Assembly: GCF_019278565.1 (NCBI RefSeq)
Contig: NZ_CP058988.1
Coordinates: 2,728,001-2,792,000 of the forward strand
Length of the DNA stretch: 64,000 bases
Direction: 5' to 3'
Source: Cellulophaga sp. HaHa_2_95
GTDB taxonomy: Bacteria > Bacteroidota > Bacteroidia > Flavobacteriales > Flavobacteriaceae
Shown here: positions 8,279-17,225 of the stretch, piece after piece
Numbering within the stretch: the first letter of the stretch is position 1
How the letters are laid out: each line of letters opens with the position of its first letter
Position numbers and translations under genes: made by a program
Notes under the pieces: generated by a model
Told to the model about the DNA's origin: nothing
Database searches by the model: none
What the model saw: only the letters and a program-made list of their open reading frames with translations

Positions 8279-11038
8279 TTAGTCTACACAAAGTTGCATA
8301 CCACCCTGCGGAGAACCATCTTCTATACATGTACAAATTTCGGTATCTGGATCATAACATACACTATAGCCAGTAGGACAACTATTCGGACAATCAGATA
8401 TGTTTATTCTAACTATATCTGAGTTTGTTCCCCCTAAGTTGTCAGTCACTGTTAGTTTAAACTCATATAACCCGCTTGAAAAATTGGTAATCGATGTAGT
8501 TAAAGAGTTTGGATTTGAAATTGTAGCACTACCACCGCTCTCTTTTTCCCATAAAATAGTTACAATAGATCCATCAGGATCACTTGCGGTACCGGATAAA
8601 TTTATAAGTGAAAATAGAGTATTCTTCTGTTGATCATCACCTGCAAACACTGTGGGTAATTGATTGGTTGTAGCCGCTACATTTGTCGTAATCATAATAG
8701 TGTCATCCAAATTTGGAGTGCCATTATCCGTTACGGTTAAGGTCACAGTATAGATTCCTACTGTTGTATAACTATGTGTTGGATTTATTAAGTTAGAAGA
8801 AGTTGTATCGCCAAAATCCCACAAATAAGTTAAATTGTCCCCGTCAGGATCTGACGATGAATCGGCATAAAAATTTTCTATAGCACCTATAGTTGTAGTT
8901 GTTGGCCCTGAGGCAACTGCTATTGGTGCTTGGTTAGCCGGAGCTGTTACAATTACCATAATTGATCCGCTAGCCATTCCTCCATTACCATCACTTATTT
9001 GGTATCCAATTTGATCCATTCCAACGAAATTTATATTTGGGCTATAACTGACCTGATTACCTGACATCGTTGCTGTACCGTTGAGAGGAAAAAGCTCAAG
9101 AGTAACTGTAAGCGCGTCCCCATCTGGATCAGAGTCGTTTGCAATAACATTAAATAAATTGTTATTAGTTCCTTTTATGACAGAATAGGTATCAGGTAAA
9201 GCTGTTGGAGCTTGATTGGTAGGAGCATTTACGGTTATGGTTAGTGACACCTCCGAACTTGACAAAGCTGGTGTTCCATCATCCGTAACTGTAAGCGTTA
9301 CGTCATATGTTCCAACTGTAGTGAAGGTGTGAGCAGGATTGGCAGTTGTTGCTGTAGTTCCATCTCCAAAATCCCAAGCATAGGTTAATACATCGCCTGC
9401 ATCTGGATCCGTTGAAGTATCTCCTGTAAATTGTACGTCTAAAGAAGCTTCTCCAGAAGTGATATCAGAGGTTGCTATTGCTGTTGGAGCTTGATTAATA
9501 GGAGCATTTACGGTTATGGTTATTATAACCTCAGAACTTGACAACGCCGGTGTTCCATTATCTGTAACGGTAAGTGTCACGTCATAAGTTCCGGCTGTTG
9601 TAAAGGTGTGAGTAGGATTGGCAGTTGTAGCTGTGCTTCCATCTCCAAAATCCCAGGCATAGGTTATTACGTCTCCAGTATCTGGATCCGTTGAAGTATC
9701 TCCTGTAAACTGCACGGCTAAAGAAACTTCTCCAGAAGTAATATCTGAAGTCCCTATAGCCGTTGGAGCTTGATTTGCATCTGTTACAATTATCGTGATT
9801 GTATCCGTACTGTTTAGAGCTGGAGTTCCATCATCGGTAACGGTAAGTGTTACCGTGTATGTTCCTGCGGTTGTGAAGCTATGAGAAGGGTTGGCCGTTG
9901 TAGCTGTGCTTCCGTCTCCAAAATCCCAGGCATAGGTTAATACGTCTCCAGTATCTGGATCCATTGAAGTATCTCCTGTAAACTGTACATCTAAAGAAGG
10001 AGCGCCAGAAGTTACATCTGAAGTTGCTATAGCTGTTGGAGATTGGTTTTCGGAAGGAACTGTTACGTTTACCGTATAACTTTGAATGGTTTGATCTTGA
10101 GCAGTAACGGTATAAATTACAGGATTTGTAAAGTCTTGACTTGTTTCTGATTCTGGCGAAATACTTGCTCCATTATGTATAATAACTGGTGACAATGTAG
10201 TTAAGTCAGTTCCTTCAGGAAGTTCTATAGTAATATCTGTTCCAACTATGGTACCTTCTACTCCATTTACTATAAATGAAGTAATTTCTTTTTCGGTAGA
10301 AAGCTCATTAACTACTTCAAAGCTTACGGTTTGAACTATTTCTTGTCCGTTTGAATCTTTCAATAAAAACTCTAAAGTTGTTTGTCCTAATTCTGTAGAT
10401 ACATAGGTTAAGACGTACGTTCCAGGTGTAATACTTACAAATTCGTTTAAGGTCTCATTTGCTCCACTTGGAGAAGAAGTTATAGTTCCTGTTCCTTGTG
10501 TAAAGGAATAATTACGTTCATAGGTAACTCCTGTAGTGGTAGTTTCACTCCCTAGAGTGACGGTGATATCTTGTGATGTACCTAATAAAACTTGGCCGGA
10601 AGGACCTGTTGCCGTCCAAGTAACAGGAACATCACTAATAACATAAGATACAGTAACCTGCTCCTGAAAACCAAAAGTATCTTCAGCGGTAAAAGTGATC
10701 GAGTGATCACCTATTTTTGTGGCAATATAATTCAGTGAGGCTGACAATGGACTCAACCCAATTTTATCTCCTTGGGCAATTGTAGTTCCAGATTCATCTT
10801 CAAAATACCCTTCGCCTGAATTGATTTTGTATGAATAGAAATAAGAATACCCTTCCACTAGTTCTTCTGGAGTAACGGTAATAGAAGTTGCTAGCGGTGT
10901 ATTGATAAAACCATCTGCCACATGAGTTTCAGAAATTTCAAATTCTACTTCAGTATATAGTCCTACTTCTTTAGTACAGGCTATGATTATTACCAGTATT
11001 GCTAAAGCACCAAAAATGTATTTAAATAGGTTTTTCAT
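8279..11038 (-). CDS. TraQ-like lipoprotein with PKD stalk and Cys-rich tail
   Basis: 919 aa. Leader with I-I-A-C lipobox-like site. Two TraQ-like domains (~20-245), one DUF5018-like repeat (~250-332), three PKD domains (~335-605), a cadherin-like domain (~605-700), a PKD domain with W-D-F-G-D (~700-790), a PKD-like domain (~795-880) and a tail with seven Cys (C-P-N-S-C, then C-Y-D-P, C-T-C and a last Cys). The same tail pattern ends the 5.2-kb paralogue, so the tip is a conserved element that two of the four paralogues share. Part of its N-terminal coding DNA is identical to the paralogue at 11070-13463, which points to recent gene conversion or duplication. Surface location is inferred. Confidence 0.85.
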   Translation of the reverse strand: MKNLFKYIFGALAILVIIIACTKEVGLYTEVEFEISETHVADGFINTPLATSITVTPEELVEGYSYFYSYKINSGEGYFEDESGTTIAQGDKIGLSPLSASLNYIATKIGDHSITFTAEDTFGFQEQVTVSYVISDVPVTWTATGPSGQVLLGTSQDITVTLGSETTTTGVTYERNYSFTQGTGTITSSPSGANETLNEFVSITPGTYVLTYVSTELGQTTLEFLLKDSNGQEIVQTVSFEVVNELSTEKEITSFIVNGVEGTIVGTDITIELPEGTDLTTLSPVIIHNGASISPESETSQDFTNPVIYTVTAQDQTIQSYTVNVTVPSENQSPTAIATSDVTSGAPSLDVQFTGDTSMDPDTGDVLTYAWDFGDGSTATTANPSHSFTTAGTYTVTLTVTDDGTPALNSTDTITIIVTDANQAPTAIGTSDITSGEVSLAVQFTGDTSTDPDTGDVITYAWDFGDGSTATTANPTHTFTTAGTYDVTLTVTDNGTPALSSSEVIITITVNAPINQAPTAIATSDITSGEASLDVQFTGDTSTDPDAGDVLTYAWDFGDGTTATTANPAHTFTTVGTYDVTLTVTDDGTPALSSSEVSLTITVNAPTNQAPTALPDTYSVIKGTNNNLFNVIANDSDPDGDALTVTLELFPLNGTATMSGNQVSYSPNINFVGMDQIGYQISDGNGGMASGSIMVIVTAPANQAPIAVASGPTTTTIGAIENFYADSSSDPDGDNLTYLWDFGDTTSSNLINPTHSYTTVGIYTVTLTVTDNGTPNLDDTIMITTNVAATTNQLPTVFAGDDQQKNTLFSLINLSGTASDPDGSIVTILWEKESGGSATISNPNSLTTSITNFSSGLYEFKLTVTDNLGGTNSDIVRINISDCPNSCPTGYSVCYDPDTEICTCIEDGSPQGGMQLCVD
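10281..10684. repeat. Identical 404-bp segment, copy 1
   Basis: Read by eye with no mismatch against 12706-13109 (constant offset 2425 bp). Both segments encode part of the N-terminal TraQ-like domains of adjacent paralogues, while the flanks differ. This fits gene conversion or a recent partial duplication. Confidence 0.85.
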
Positions 11039-11069
11039 TGTGGTTGTTTTGGGTTAGTTTTGTGCCTAT

Positions 11070-13463
11070 TTATTGATAAGTTAAAGTTATTGTTTGAGCT
11101 TTTTCAATGCCTGTAAAAATTTCTGTTACGGTAAAAGTTATTGTTACAACATTACTTAGAAGCAAGTCTGTATACCCTCCAATTATAGAGCCTGCCGTCA
11201 TTGGAATTTCAATTCGCTCTCTGTAATTTATACCACCTAGTTCTAGAGTCCCCTTTCCTGTCTCCATAATCATAGTGTAATTTCCTTCTGGCATACTACT
11301 GTTAGGGCTTATGTTAAAATAAAGATTTATTACTCCATTTGGATATCCTCCCTCTGGAACAGGATCGTAAGGATTAGCACTAAAAGAAAAATCTGGCGCT
11401 AGTGGTTCTTCAAGAATAATTCGAACAGTATCAGACCCCGTAGCATCAAGATCATCAGTTACTGTTAAAACTATATCATAGGTGCCGGCACTATTGAATG
11501 TATGTGTTATTACATCTGGACCTTCGGTGGTCACCTCGTTACCCGCAGAACCTGAATCACCAAAGTTCCATTCATAATTTTCAATGGTTCCGTCAGGATC
11601 ATCAGAACTTGCAATAGCAAAACTTATCGTTTTGGGGAAATTACCATTAGGTATCAAAATTAAGTCATCTATATCTACTGTAGGGTTTTGATTTGGCACT
11701 ACAATAATATCTATTGTAGCCATAGTAGTCGCTCCATCTTCATCTTCAATCGTATAGTCAAATCTATCGTTCCCAGTAGTCGCGTTATAAAGTATAGATT
11801 GCCCGTCAGGAGCAATTGTTGCGCTACCATTTATAGCTGTTTCTATAGTGGTAATAGTCAAAACTGTTCCATCAGCATCACTATCATTATCAAGAACATC
11901 TAAGGTATTGCTCGAAGAATTTTCTATAACTGTAAAGTTGTCATCAATAGCTACAGGTTCTATGTTGACAGCAGCTGAAATAATAGCCGTAACAGTATAA
12001 GTTTTAGTAGTAGTATCTGCAGCGCTAACAGTATATGCTACAGGGTTTGTAAAATCTTGAGCTATTCCTGTATCTGGATTTACCGTATTACCAGTATGAA
12101 TTATAGCAGGCGTTAGACTACTTACATCTGTTCCTGCAGGAAGTGTTACCGTAATTGTTGTTCCTGAAATGACGCCAGCAACTCCATTAATACTAAATGA
12201 TGTAATGTTATTATCACTACTAAGAGCTGGGGCTAAACTCACCGTAACAGTATACACTTTAGTAGTTCCATCGACTGCGGTAACGGTATACTCCACAGAG
12301 CCTGTAAAGTCTTGCGCTACTCCAGAAGTAGGGTTTACAGAAGCACCAGTATGAGTTATCGTAGAACTTAATGCAGTAACATCTGTTCCTGCTGGTAAGG
12401 TTACGGAAATATTGGTTCCTGTAATAATTCCATTAACACCATCAATTGCAAAATCAGTCATATCTTTGGCTTCATTTCCTTCGACAGTTAAAGTAACCGT
12501 ATATTCTTGTATCGTTTGATCTTGAGCCGTAACGGTATAAATTACTGGATTCGTAAAGTCTTGACTTGTTTCTGATTCCGGCGAAATACTTGCTCCTGTA
12601 TGGATAATAACTGGTGACAATGTAGTTAAGTCAGTTCCTTCAGGAAGTTCTATAGTAATATCCGTTCCAACGATGGTACCTTCTACTCCATTTACTATAA
12701 ATGCAGTAATTTCTTTTTCGGTAGAAAGCTCATTAACTACTTCAAAGCTTACGGTTTGAACTATTTCTTGTCCGTTTGAATCTTTCAATAAAAACTCTAA
12801 AGTTGTTTGTCCTAATTCTGTAGATACATAGGTTAAGACGTACGTTCCAGGTGTAATACTTACAAATTCGTTTAAGGTCTCATTTGCTCCACTTGGAGAA
12901 GAAGTTATAGTTCCTGTTCCTTGTGTAAAGGAATAATTACGTTCATAGGTAACTCCTGTAGTGGTAGTTTCACTCCCTAGAGTGACGGTGATATCTTGTG
13001 ATGTACCTAATAAAACTTGGCCGGAAGGACCTGTTGCCGTCCAAGTAACAGGAACATCACTAATAACATAAGATACAGTAACCTGCTCCTGAAAACCAAA
13101 AGTATCTTCTGCGGTAAAAGTGATCGAGTGATCGCCTATTTTTGTGGCTATATAATTCAGTGAGGCTGATAATGGACTCAACTCTAGTTTAACTCCTTCA
13201 GCAATAGTAGCTCCGGATTCATCCTGAAAATACCCTTCGCCTGTATTAATTTTATAGGAATAGGTATAAGAATACCCTTCCACTATTTCTTCTGGTGTAA
13301 CCGTAATAGAAGTTGCTAGCGGTGTATTGATAAAACCATCTGCTACATGAGTTTCAGAAATTTCAAATTCCACTTCAGTATATAGTCCTACTTCTTTTGT
13401 ACATGCAATGATGACTGCCAATGATACAAAAAATGTAAAAATATACCTGTAGTTTAACTTCAT
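11070..13463 (-). CDS. TraQ-like lipoprotein, first of four paralogues
   Basis: 797 aa; the paralogue nearest the TraO-like gene, starting 9 bp after it, so translational coupling is likely. Leader with I-I-A-C lipobox-like site. Two TraQ-like domains (~20-245), three DUF5018-like repeats (~250-503), a cadherin/Big_9-like domain (~510-600, V-L-D-N-D-S-D-A-D-G), one PKD domain (~605-690) and an unassigned beta-rich C-terminus. In Bacteroides conjugative transposons TraQ follows TraN, TraO and TraP; here the same position is filled by this much longer protein. True TraQ is roughly 150 residues, so the stalk is an added part. Function inferred only from position and fold pattern. Confidence 0.82.
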   Translation of the reverse strand: MKLNYRYIFTFFVSLAVIIACTKEVGLYTEVEFEISETHVADGFINTPLATSITVTPEEIVEGYSYTYSYKINTGEGYFQDESGATIAEGVKLELSPLSASLNYIATKIGDHSITFTAEDTFGFQEQVTVSYVISDVPVTWTATGPSGQVLLGTSQDITVTLGSETTTTGVTYERNYSFTQGTGTITSSPSGANETLNEFVSITPGTYVLTYVSTELGQTTLEFLLKDSNGQEIVQTVSFEVVNELSTEKEITAFIVNGVEGTIVGTDITIELPEGTDLTTLSPVIIHTGASISPESETSQDFTNPVIYTVTAQDQTIQEYTVTLTVEGNEAKDMTDFAIDGVNGIITGTNISVTLPAGTDVTALSSTITHTGASVNPTSGVAQDFTGSVEYTVTAVDGTTKVYTVTVSLAPALSSDNNITSFSINGVAGVISGTTITVTLPAGTDVSSLTPAIIHTGNTVNPDTGIAQDFTNPVAYTVSAADTTTKTYTVTAIISAAVNIEPVAIDDNFTVIENSSSNTLDVLDNDSDADGTVLTITTIETAINGSATIAPDGQSILYNATTGNDRFDYTIEDEDGATTMATIDIIVVPNQNPTVDIDDLILIPNGNFPKTISFAIASSDDPDGTIENYEWNFGDSGSAGNEVTTEGPDVITHTFNSAGTYDIVLTVTDDLDATGSDTVRIILEEPLAPDFSFSANPYDPVPEGGYPNGVINLYFNISPNSSMPEGNYTMIMETGKGTLELGGINYRERIEIPMTAGSIIGGYTDLLLSNVVTITFTVTEIFTGIEKAQTITLTYQ
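12706..13109. repeat. Identical 404-bp segment, copy 2
   Basis: Partner of 10281-10684. Identity ends at a single synonymous-looking change near 13110 and resumes imperfectly beyond it. Confidence 0.85.
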
Positions 13464-13472
13464 AAATAAGAA

Positions 13473-14009
13473 TTACCTAAAAAAGTAGTAGCGAAGCCCT
13501 AAACCTGAAAAGTTTGTAAATTGACCAAAATCGCTGTTCATATGATAGAACTGAGATGTTTTCGCTACAATAGATAATCTATTACTAATTATAACATCAA
13601 TTTCAGCTCCAATTGTTCCTCCATAAATCAGTTTACTTTGTCCGTCTAAAAAAACAATATTTGAAAAAGCCTCATTACCACCATTTACTAGCTCATAACC
13701 AGCCAATAAACCAGCTCCAATACTTAGTACTTTGTATCTTCTAGCGGTGGCATATAATGTCGTGAAATAAGAATAGGAAACCGTATAACTTGAATAAGGA
13801 ATAGTCACTTCTCCAGAGGTATAATTAGATAAAGAAACATCTAAAGCTATCTGCGTAAAAGAGTATTCATCTAAGTTGGTATTAAAGGTCATTTCACCTC
13901 CATAGCCATCTCCGAATTTACCAGCAGCCCCCATTACAGAATTTGAAAAAGCCTGTGCGTGAATAAAATTGGATACTAATAAAACAATTAGCAATAAAAA
14001 ATATTTCAT
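13473..14009 (-). CDS. TraO-like conjugation outer-membrane protein
   Basis: 178 aa with a Sec signal peptide ending near A-Q-A. The body has alternating beta strands and ends Y-Y-F-F-R, like a small outer-membrane barrel. The stretch L-S-I-G-A-G-L-L-A-G-Y-E, then F-L-D-G-Q, L-I-Y-G-G and E-I-D-V-I-I matches the pattern of Bacteroides conjugative-transposon TraO as I recall it (G-x-S-A-L-A-G-Y-E-T-V-N, a D-G segment, Y-G-G, L-E-I-E). Its start overlaps the stop of the TraN-like gene by four bases (ATGA), and the TraQ-like genes follow 9 bp later. This is the Tra order with TraP missing. Predicted outer-membrane component; a PorP-type or generic barrel is the alternative. Confidence 0.72.
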   Translation of the reverse strand: MKYFLLLIVLLVSNFIHAQAFSNSVMGAAGKFGDGYGGEMTFNTNLDEYSFTQIALDVSLSNYTSGEVTIPYSSYTVSYSYFTTLYATARRYKVLSIGAGLLAGYELVNGGNEAFSNIVFLDGQSKLIYGGTIGAEIDVIISNRLSIVAKTSQFYHMNSDFGQFTNFSGLGLRYYFFR

Positions 14010-15016
14010 TTAGATAACAAGTTTAAATATTTATAATCCAAGGGAAGAATTACCATTCTAGAACTATCTATTTCGTCTAGAACAATTTCTACTATTTGAT
14101 TGGTTTGTAAAGGAATTTTTTTGAAAACATATACGATTTCATTATTGCTTTCAGGATCAATAATCTTCTGCAAATTAAAGGTATGTACAGGTTCTAATAT
14201 TGAAGGATTGTTGTCTCTATGACTCTCTTTAATAAAAAAGCTGAGTCCATTTACGTTGTAATCTTTTTTAGAAGTGTTTTCTAAAGAAAGCATAAAATAT
14301 ATTTCTTCACGATCTACTAAAATATTATTCAGGCGAACAATGATTTTCTTATTTTGACGGAAACTACGTTTTAAGATACTCTTTTGTAAATAATTATTTT
14401 CACAAAAAATGCTGTAATATTCTTCTCGATCTAAATTGTATAAATCATTTTCAGAATCAGAATATAACTCAGGGTCCTTATTAGGTTGATTTGAAAACCC
14501 TTCAGAAACGTCAGGACTAACACCCATATCTGTTGGCGGAGTTTTAATTGTTTCTCGAGGATCTATATTGGATACTAAGGGTTCGCTTCTTTCGGGCGGA
14601 GCATTTGGCTTAGGATCCGCTTGAACAATTGTTGTATTCTCTGGCTCTGATGGCGTCGCAGAATTTCCTGAATTCATAGCACCTACCGCCTGATTCGCAT
14701 TTATAATATGAGTATACTTTTCCAATTTTTGTGAATAATTAAGTACAATTGAAAAAATACTTCCATCCGTGGTTATTACGGTCATATTACTGGGTGTTCC
14801 CTTTCTAGCTTTTAAGGTTCCAATAGTATTTCCTGGATCAAATTCGAACTTATAATTGCTCGCTGGAGGAATAACCTTCTCAATCACTGATGGAAAGAAA
14901 AGGGTTACTGTAGTAAATTCATTGGCCTCTACAGTTAATGGTTTAGCATTATCCTGAGCAGTAACACTGCCCACAAGAACTAAATACACTATTAAAAAAA
15001 AATAATTTTTCTTCAT
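14006..15016 (-). CDS. TraN-like (DUF4138) periplasmic protein
   Basis: Start at the ATG ending at 15016 gives a clean signal peptide ending V-T-A-Q; the upstream in-frame start adds only charged residues. The N-terminal third (~25-115: T-L-F-F-P-S, I-G-T-L-K-A, V-I-T-T-D-G-S-I-F) and the C-terminal third (~205-330: Y-S-I-F-C-E, L-S-L-E-N-T-S, F-F-I-K-E, E-P-V-H) match the layout of Bacteroides TraN (DUF4138). A Pro/Ser/Asn-rich linker (~120-200) separates them. TraN is the VirB9-like outer-membrane-core protein of these conjugation systems. First gene of the TraN-TraO-TraQ operon; a -7 box lies 63 bp upstream. A paralogue lies at 48685-49713. Family call fairly sure; role here unknown. Confidence 0.75.
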   Translation of the reverse strand: MKKNYFFLIVYLVLVGSVTAQDNAKPLTVEANEFTTVTLFFPSVIEKVIPPASNYKFEFDPGNTIGTLKARKGTPSNMTVITTDGSIFSIVLNYSQKLEKYTHIINANQAVGAMNSGNSATPSEPENTTIVQADPKPNAPPERSEPLVSNIDPRETIKTPPTDMGVSPDVSEGFSNQPNKDPELYSDSENDLYNLDREEYYSIFCENNYLQKSILKRSFRQNKKIIVRLNNILVDREEIYFMLSLENTSKKDYNVNGLSFFIKESHRDNNPSILEPVHTFNLQKIIDPESNNEIVYVFKKIPLQTNQIVEIVLDEIDSSRMVILPLDYKYLNLLSK

Positions 15017-15078
15017 AAGAGGTTTTTCGTAAAACAACAACTGCTTTTAACTAACGGCTTATTACGAGATTTAATATG

Positions 15079-15086
15079 CAAAAGTA
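15079..15086 (-). promoter_or_regulatory. Bacteroidota -7 box for TraN-like operon
   Basis: TACTTTTG on the minus strand fits TAnnTTTG exactly, 63 bp upstream of the TraN-like start. No clear TTG -33 element lies at the usual distance, so it is a candidate only. Confidence 0.4.
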
Positions 15087-15377
15087 CAATTTTGATTAAA
15101 AATATTGGTTATTTTCTCAGATATGAAAAAGCTAAAGATAAATAAATGAAAATAATAGCCGAAATATATTAGTCCAAATACAAATAATATCTTAAAAAAT
15201 CTTGTCTTCCCTTCTCTAATTGCGATTAGAATGCTTTGATGATGAAGTGTTATTTATCAATATAAAATAAACCTTATTAATTTTAGTAGGGCTTTTCTTT
15301 GTATTGAAATTTTCTGGTTAAGTATTTTTTTTTAAATAAATACTAATGTCCTATTTATGACAAGAACTATAGACTAG
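15087..15377. other. AT-rich intergenic region, no gene seen
   Basis: About 290 bp between the Tra-like operon promoter and the end of the toxin-immunity operon. I see no ORF, hairpin terminator or tRNA. It marks the border between the Tra-like block and the T6SS block. Confidence 0.6.
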
Positions 15378-15647
15378 TTAGTGATTATTCTTTTTAAGCT
15401 GCTTCACCATTAAATAAATTATGGAAACAATAATATGAATACCACTTGTGACCAAGAATAATACTAGCCATACTAATGAATTTCCATATGCTGATTTAAA
15501 AAGTCTAAATACTAAAATTATTAGTACATAAGAAATAAGCACGATAAAATTGATTATTCCGGTTTTACTATCTTTTTTGAAAATAAGAAAGCATAAAAAT
15601 AAGGTTATCAGAAAAAAAACTAAACAATAGATAGTATCCTCACTCAT
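15378..15647 (-). CDS. Small membrane protein, candidate immunity protein
   Basis: 89 aa with three hydrophobic segments (about residues 5-20, 31-49 and 57-77) and a basic tail ending K-K-N-N-H. No family recognised. It begins 9 bp after the lipase-like toxin candidate and is the last gene of an hcp-toxin-membrane protein operon. A small inner-membrane protein directly after a T6SS toxin is the usual place for an immunity protein, especially if the toxin attacks membrane lipid. That role is inferred from position only. Confidence 0.6.
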   Translation of the reverse strand: MSEDTIYCLVFFLITLFLCFLIFKKDSKTGIINFIVLISYVLIILVFRLFKSAYGNSLVWLVLFLVTSGIHIIVSIIYLMVKQLKKNNH

Positions 15648-15656
15648 TTAAAAAAA

Positions 15657-16625
15657 TTAATATTTTAGTAAATGATTTGAACCAGATTTGATATGAGATT
15701 TACCATAATTCTTGGTATCTAAATATTTGTAATAATCAATAATTTGGTCAGTTTTAGATTTATGGGAGTTTTCTAGTATTTCTAAAACACCCTCTAATTC
15801 TATGGTGTAAGTATCGTTTCCGTGTTCTAGAATTTTATCACCAGAATCATCTAATGCATTTGAATGTATATTTATAACATTGCCCTTTGCGTCATTTCCT
15901 GAAAGATAATCTTTATAGTGGCTGATATTTATATTTCTGGTAAGATTCTTAGGATATGTAATACTGTTAGACTGATGGGGGCCAAGATTAACAGAATACT
16001 CAATAATATGGTTTTCGTCGTATGCAAAACTCAAACCTTCTTTAGCTGCTAAACTTTTTATTTCATCAGAAAGAGACTCCATATAAGCTACTCCGAAAGC
16101 AGATCCTCTACTATGCGAAATAACTTGTAACTGTTCTGTAATTTCGTTTTTATCATTCCGGGAATTCTTCATCTTTTTCCAAACATTGGGAGCATCTAAT
16201 TTTCCTTTTTTCTTTCCCGCTTTCTCCCTTGTGCTTGCCCACATTCCTTGGTCTCCATCTATATAATGAAATTTTGATGGTGTATATCCAGTTTCTCTAG
16301 CCGTAGCCGCTAAAAGATATGGACTCCAATAGGAAGCATCAGCTCTTTCATCATCCGAACTTACAGCTCCATTAATCAATATTGGAAATTCAAACTCTAA
16401 AACATCTAAATCTATATAGTTATTGAACGTCTTTTTTAGATTAGAACTCTCATAACTTTGTTTAAGTTTTCTTTTTAAAGTCGACTCGAATTTTTTTGAA
16501 ATCAATTCTTGAGAAACCTTATTATCTCCCTTGATTTGAGCCATAGAAATTTTAGTAGCACTTTTAGATTTTCTAATGCTACGTTTTATATCATGCCTAA
16601 GCTTTAAATCTTCTATAGTGCTCAT
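15657..16625 (-). CDS. Lipase-like T6SS effector candidate
   Basis: 322 aa, no signal peptide and no membrane segment. The N-terminal ~60 residues are strongly basic and helical. The key motif is V-I-S-H-S-R-G-S-A at ~168-176, a nucleophile elbow of the alpha/beta-hydrolase or lipase type with Ser172 as predicted nucleophile (S-x-S-x-G instead of G-x-S-x-G). Asp and His candidates lie downstream (for example the G-P-H-Q segment near 215 and several Asp near 240-260), but I cannot fix the triad. It follows an hcp gene by 52 bp and precedes a small membrane protein by 9 bp. That is the classic layout of an Hcp-delivered effector and its immunity protein. Predicted phospholipase-type toxin; substrate unknown. 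Confidence 0.62.
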   Translation of the reverse strand: MSTIEDLKLRHDIKRSIRKSKSATKISMAQIKGDNKVSQELISKKFESTLKRKLKQSYESSNLKKTFNNYIDLDVLEFEFPILINGAVSSDDERADASYWSPYLLAATARETGYTPSKFHYIDGDQGMWASTREKAGKKKGKLDAPNVWKKMKNSRNDKNEITEQLQVISHSRGSAFGVAYMESLSDEIKSLAAKEGLSFAYDENHIIEYSVNLGPHQSNSITYPKNLTRNINISHYKDYLSGNDAKGNVINIHSNALDDSGDKILEHGNDTYTIELEGVLEILENSHKSKTDQIIDYYKYLDTKNYGKSHIKSGSNHLLKY

Positions 16626-16677
16626 TCCAAAAAGGATATTATTTAATGATGAATAAGGTTATAATTCTTAGCTCTTA

Positions 16678-17067
16678 CTACTCCCCCCAACTGTTTTCAA
16701 AAACCATATCACCTATAGTAATGGTACTTGCTGAAATGACAATTCTTTTTTGCATTGGAACATCATCGATAGCATCAAACTCCTCTTCTAAACTTACACA
16801 AAAAGCTCTAGTAAAGGTTACTTCTTGCAAACGTGACAAAGCATCGCGCTTATAGAATAAGATGGCACCGTCTTTAGTTTGTTCCGGCTCCATCATCCAA
16901 TGAAATAAATCCGATTTACCTTGAGATTCAATAGTAATCATTATTTGACCACCTCTTGGTTTGCCTGAAGGTTTGCCAGTGTGATCCATAGGTTGTTCAA
17001 AATTATACGCACAATGAAGCACGTTGTATTCTTGACCATCTACAATTAATTTTGCTAAAAAAGACAT
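16678..17067 (-). CDS. Hcp-like tube protein (TssD), effector-linked copy
   Basis: 129 aa. Matches the Bacteroidota Hcp pattern shared with the copy at 19178-19564: F-x-A-K/R-L near the start, V/I-L-H-C-x-Y, then G-K/R-P-S, R-G-G-x-I, a F-x-W-M segment and a late S-A-S/K. Hcp hexamers form the inner tube of the T6SS and can bind effectors in the lumen. This copy heads its own short operon with the lipase-like toxin candidate and small membrane protein and is clearly diverged from the main copy. That suggests a cargo-specific Hcp. The sheath operon ends upstream at a terminator. Confidence 0.85.
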   Translation of the reverse strand: MSFLAKLIVDGQEYNVLHCAYNFEQPMDHTGKPSGKPRGGQIMITIESQGKSDLFHWMMEPEQTKDGAILFYKRDALSRLQEVTFTRAFCVSLEEEFDAIDDVPMQKRIVISASTITIGDMVFENSWGE

Positions 17068-17162
17068 AGGTTATGGTATTAATATAATTATCAGTGGTTA
17101 AAGTACGTTCTAATATCCTAGTATCAAAAAAAAGTCGATAAATTACATCGATTTATTTCTCA

Positions 17163-17203
17163 AAAAAGAACACCTCTAAAAACTAAATAGCCTTAGAGGT
17201 GTT
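17163..17203 (-). terminator. Terminator after tssB-tssC
   Basis: Inverted repeat AACACCTCTAA / TTAGAGGTGTT with a 13-nt loop, followed on the minus strand by TCTTTTTTG. It lies 22 bp past the tssC stop. Confidence 0.75.
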
Positions 17204-17225
17204 GGTATATGTACAGTAAATTATT

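Noticed and set aside
6..15016. Integrated conjugative element
   Set aside because: Only TraN-, TraO- and TraQ-like genes are present. There is no coupling protein, ATPase TraG, relaxase, integrase or end repeats.
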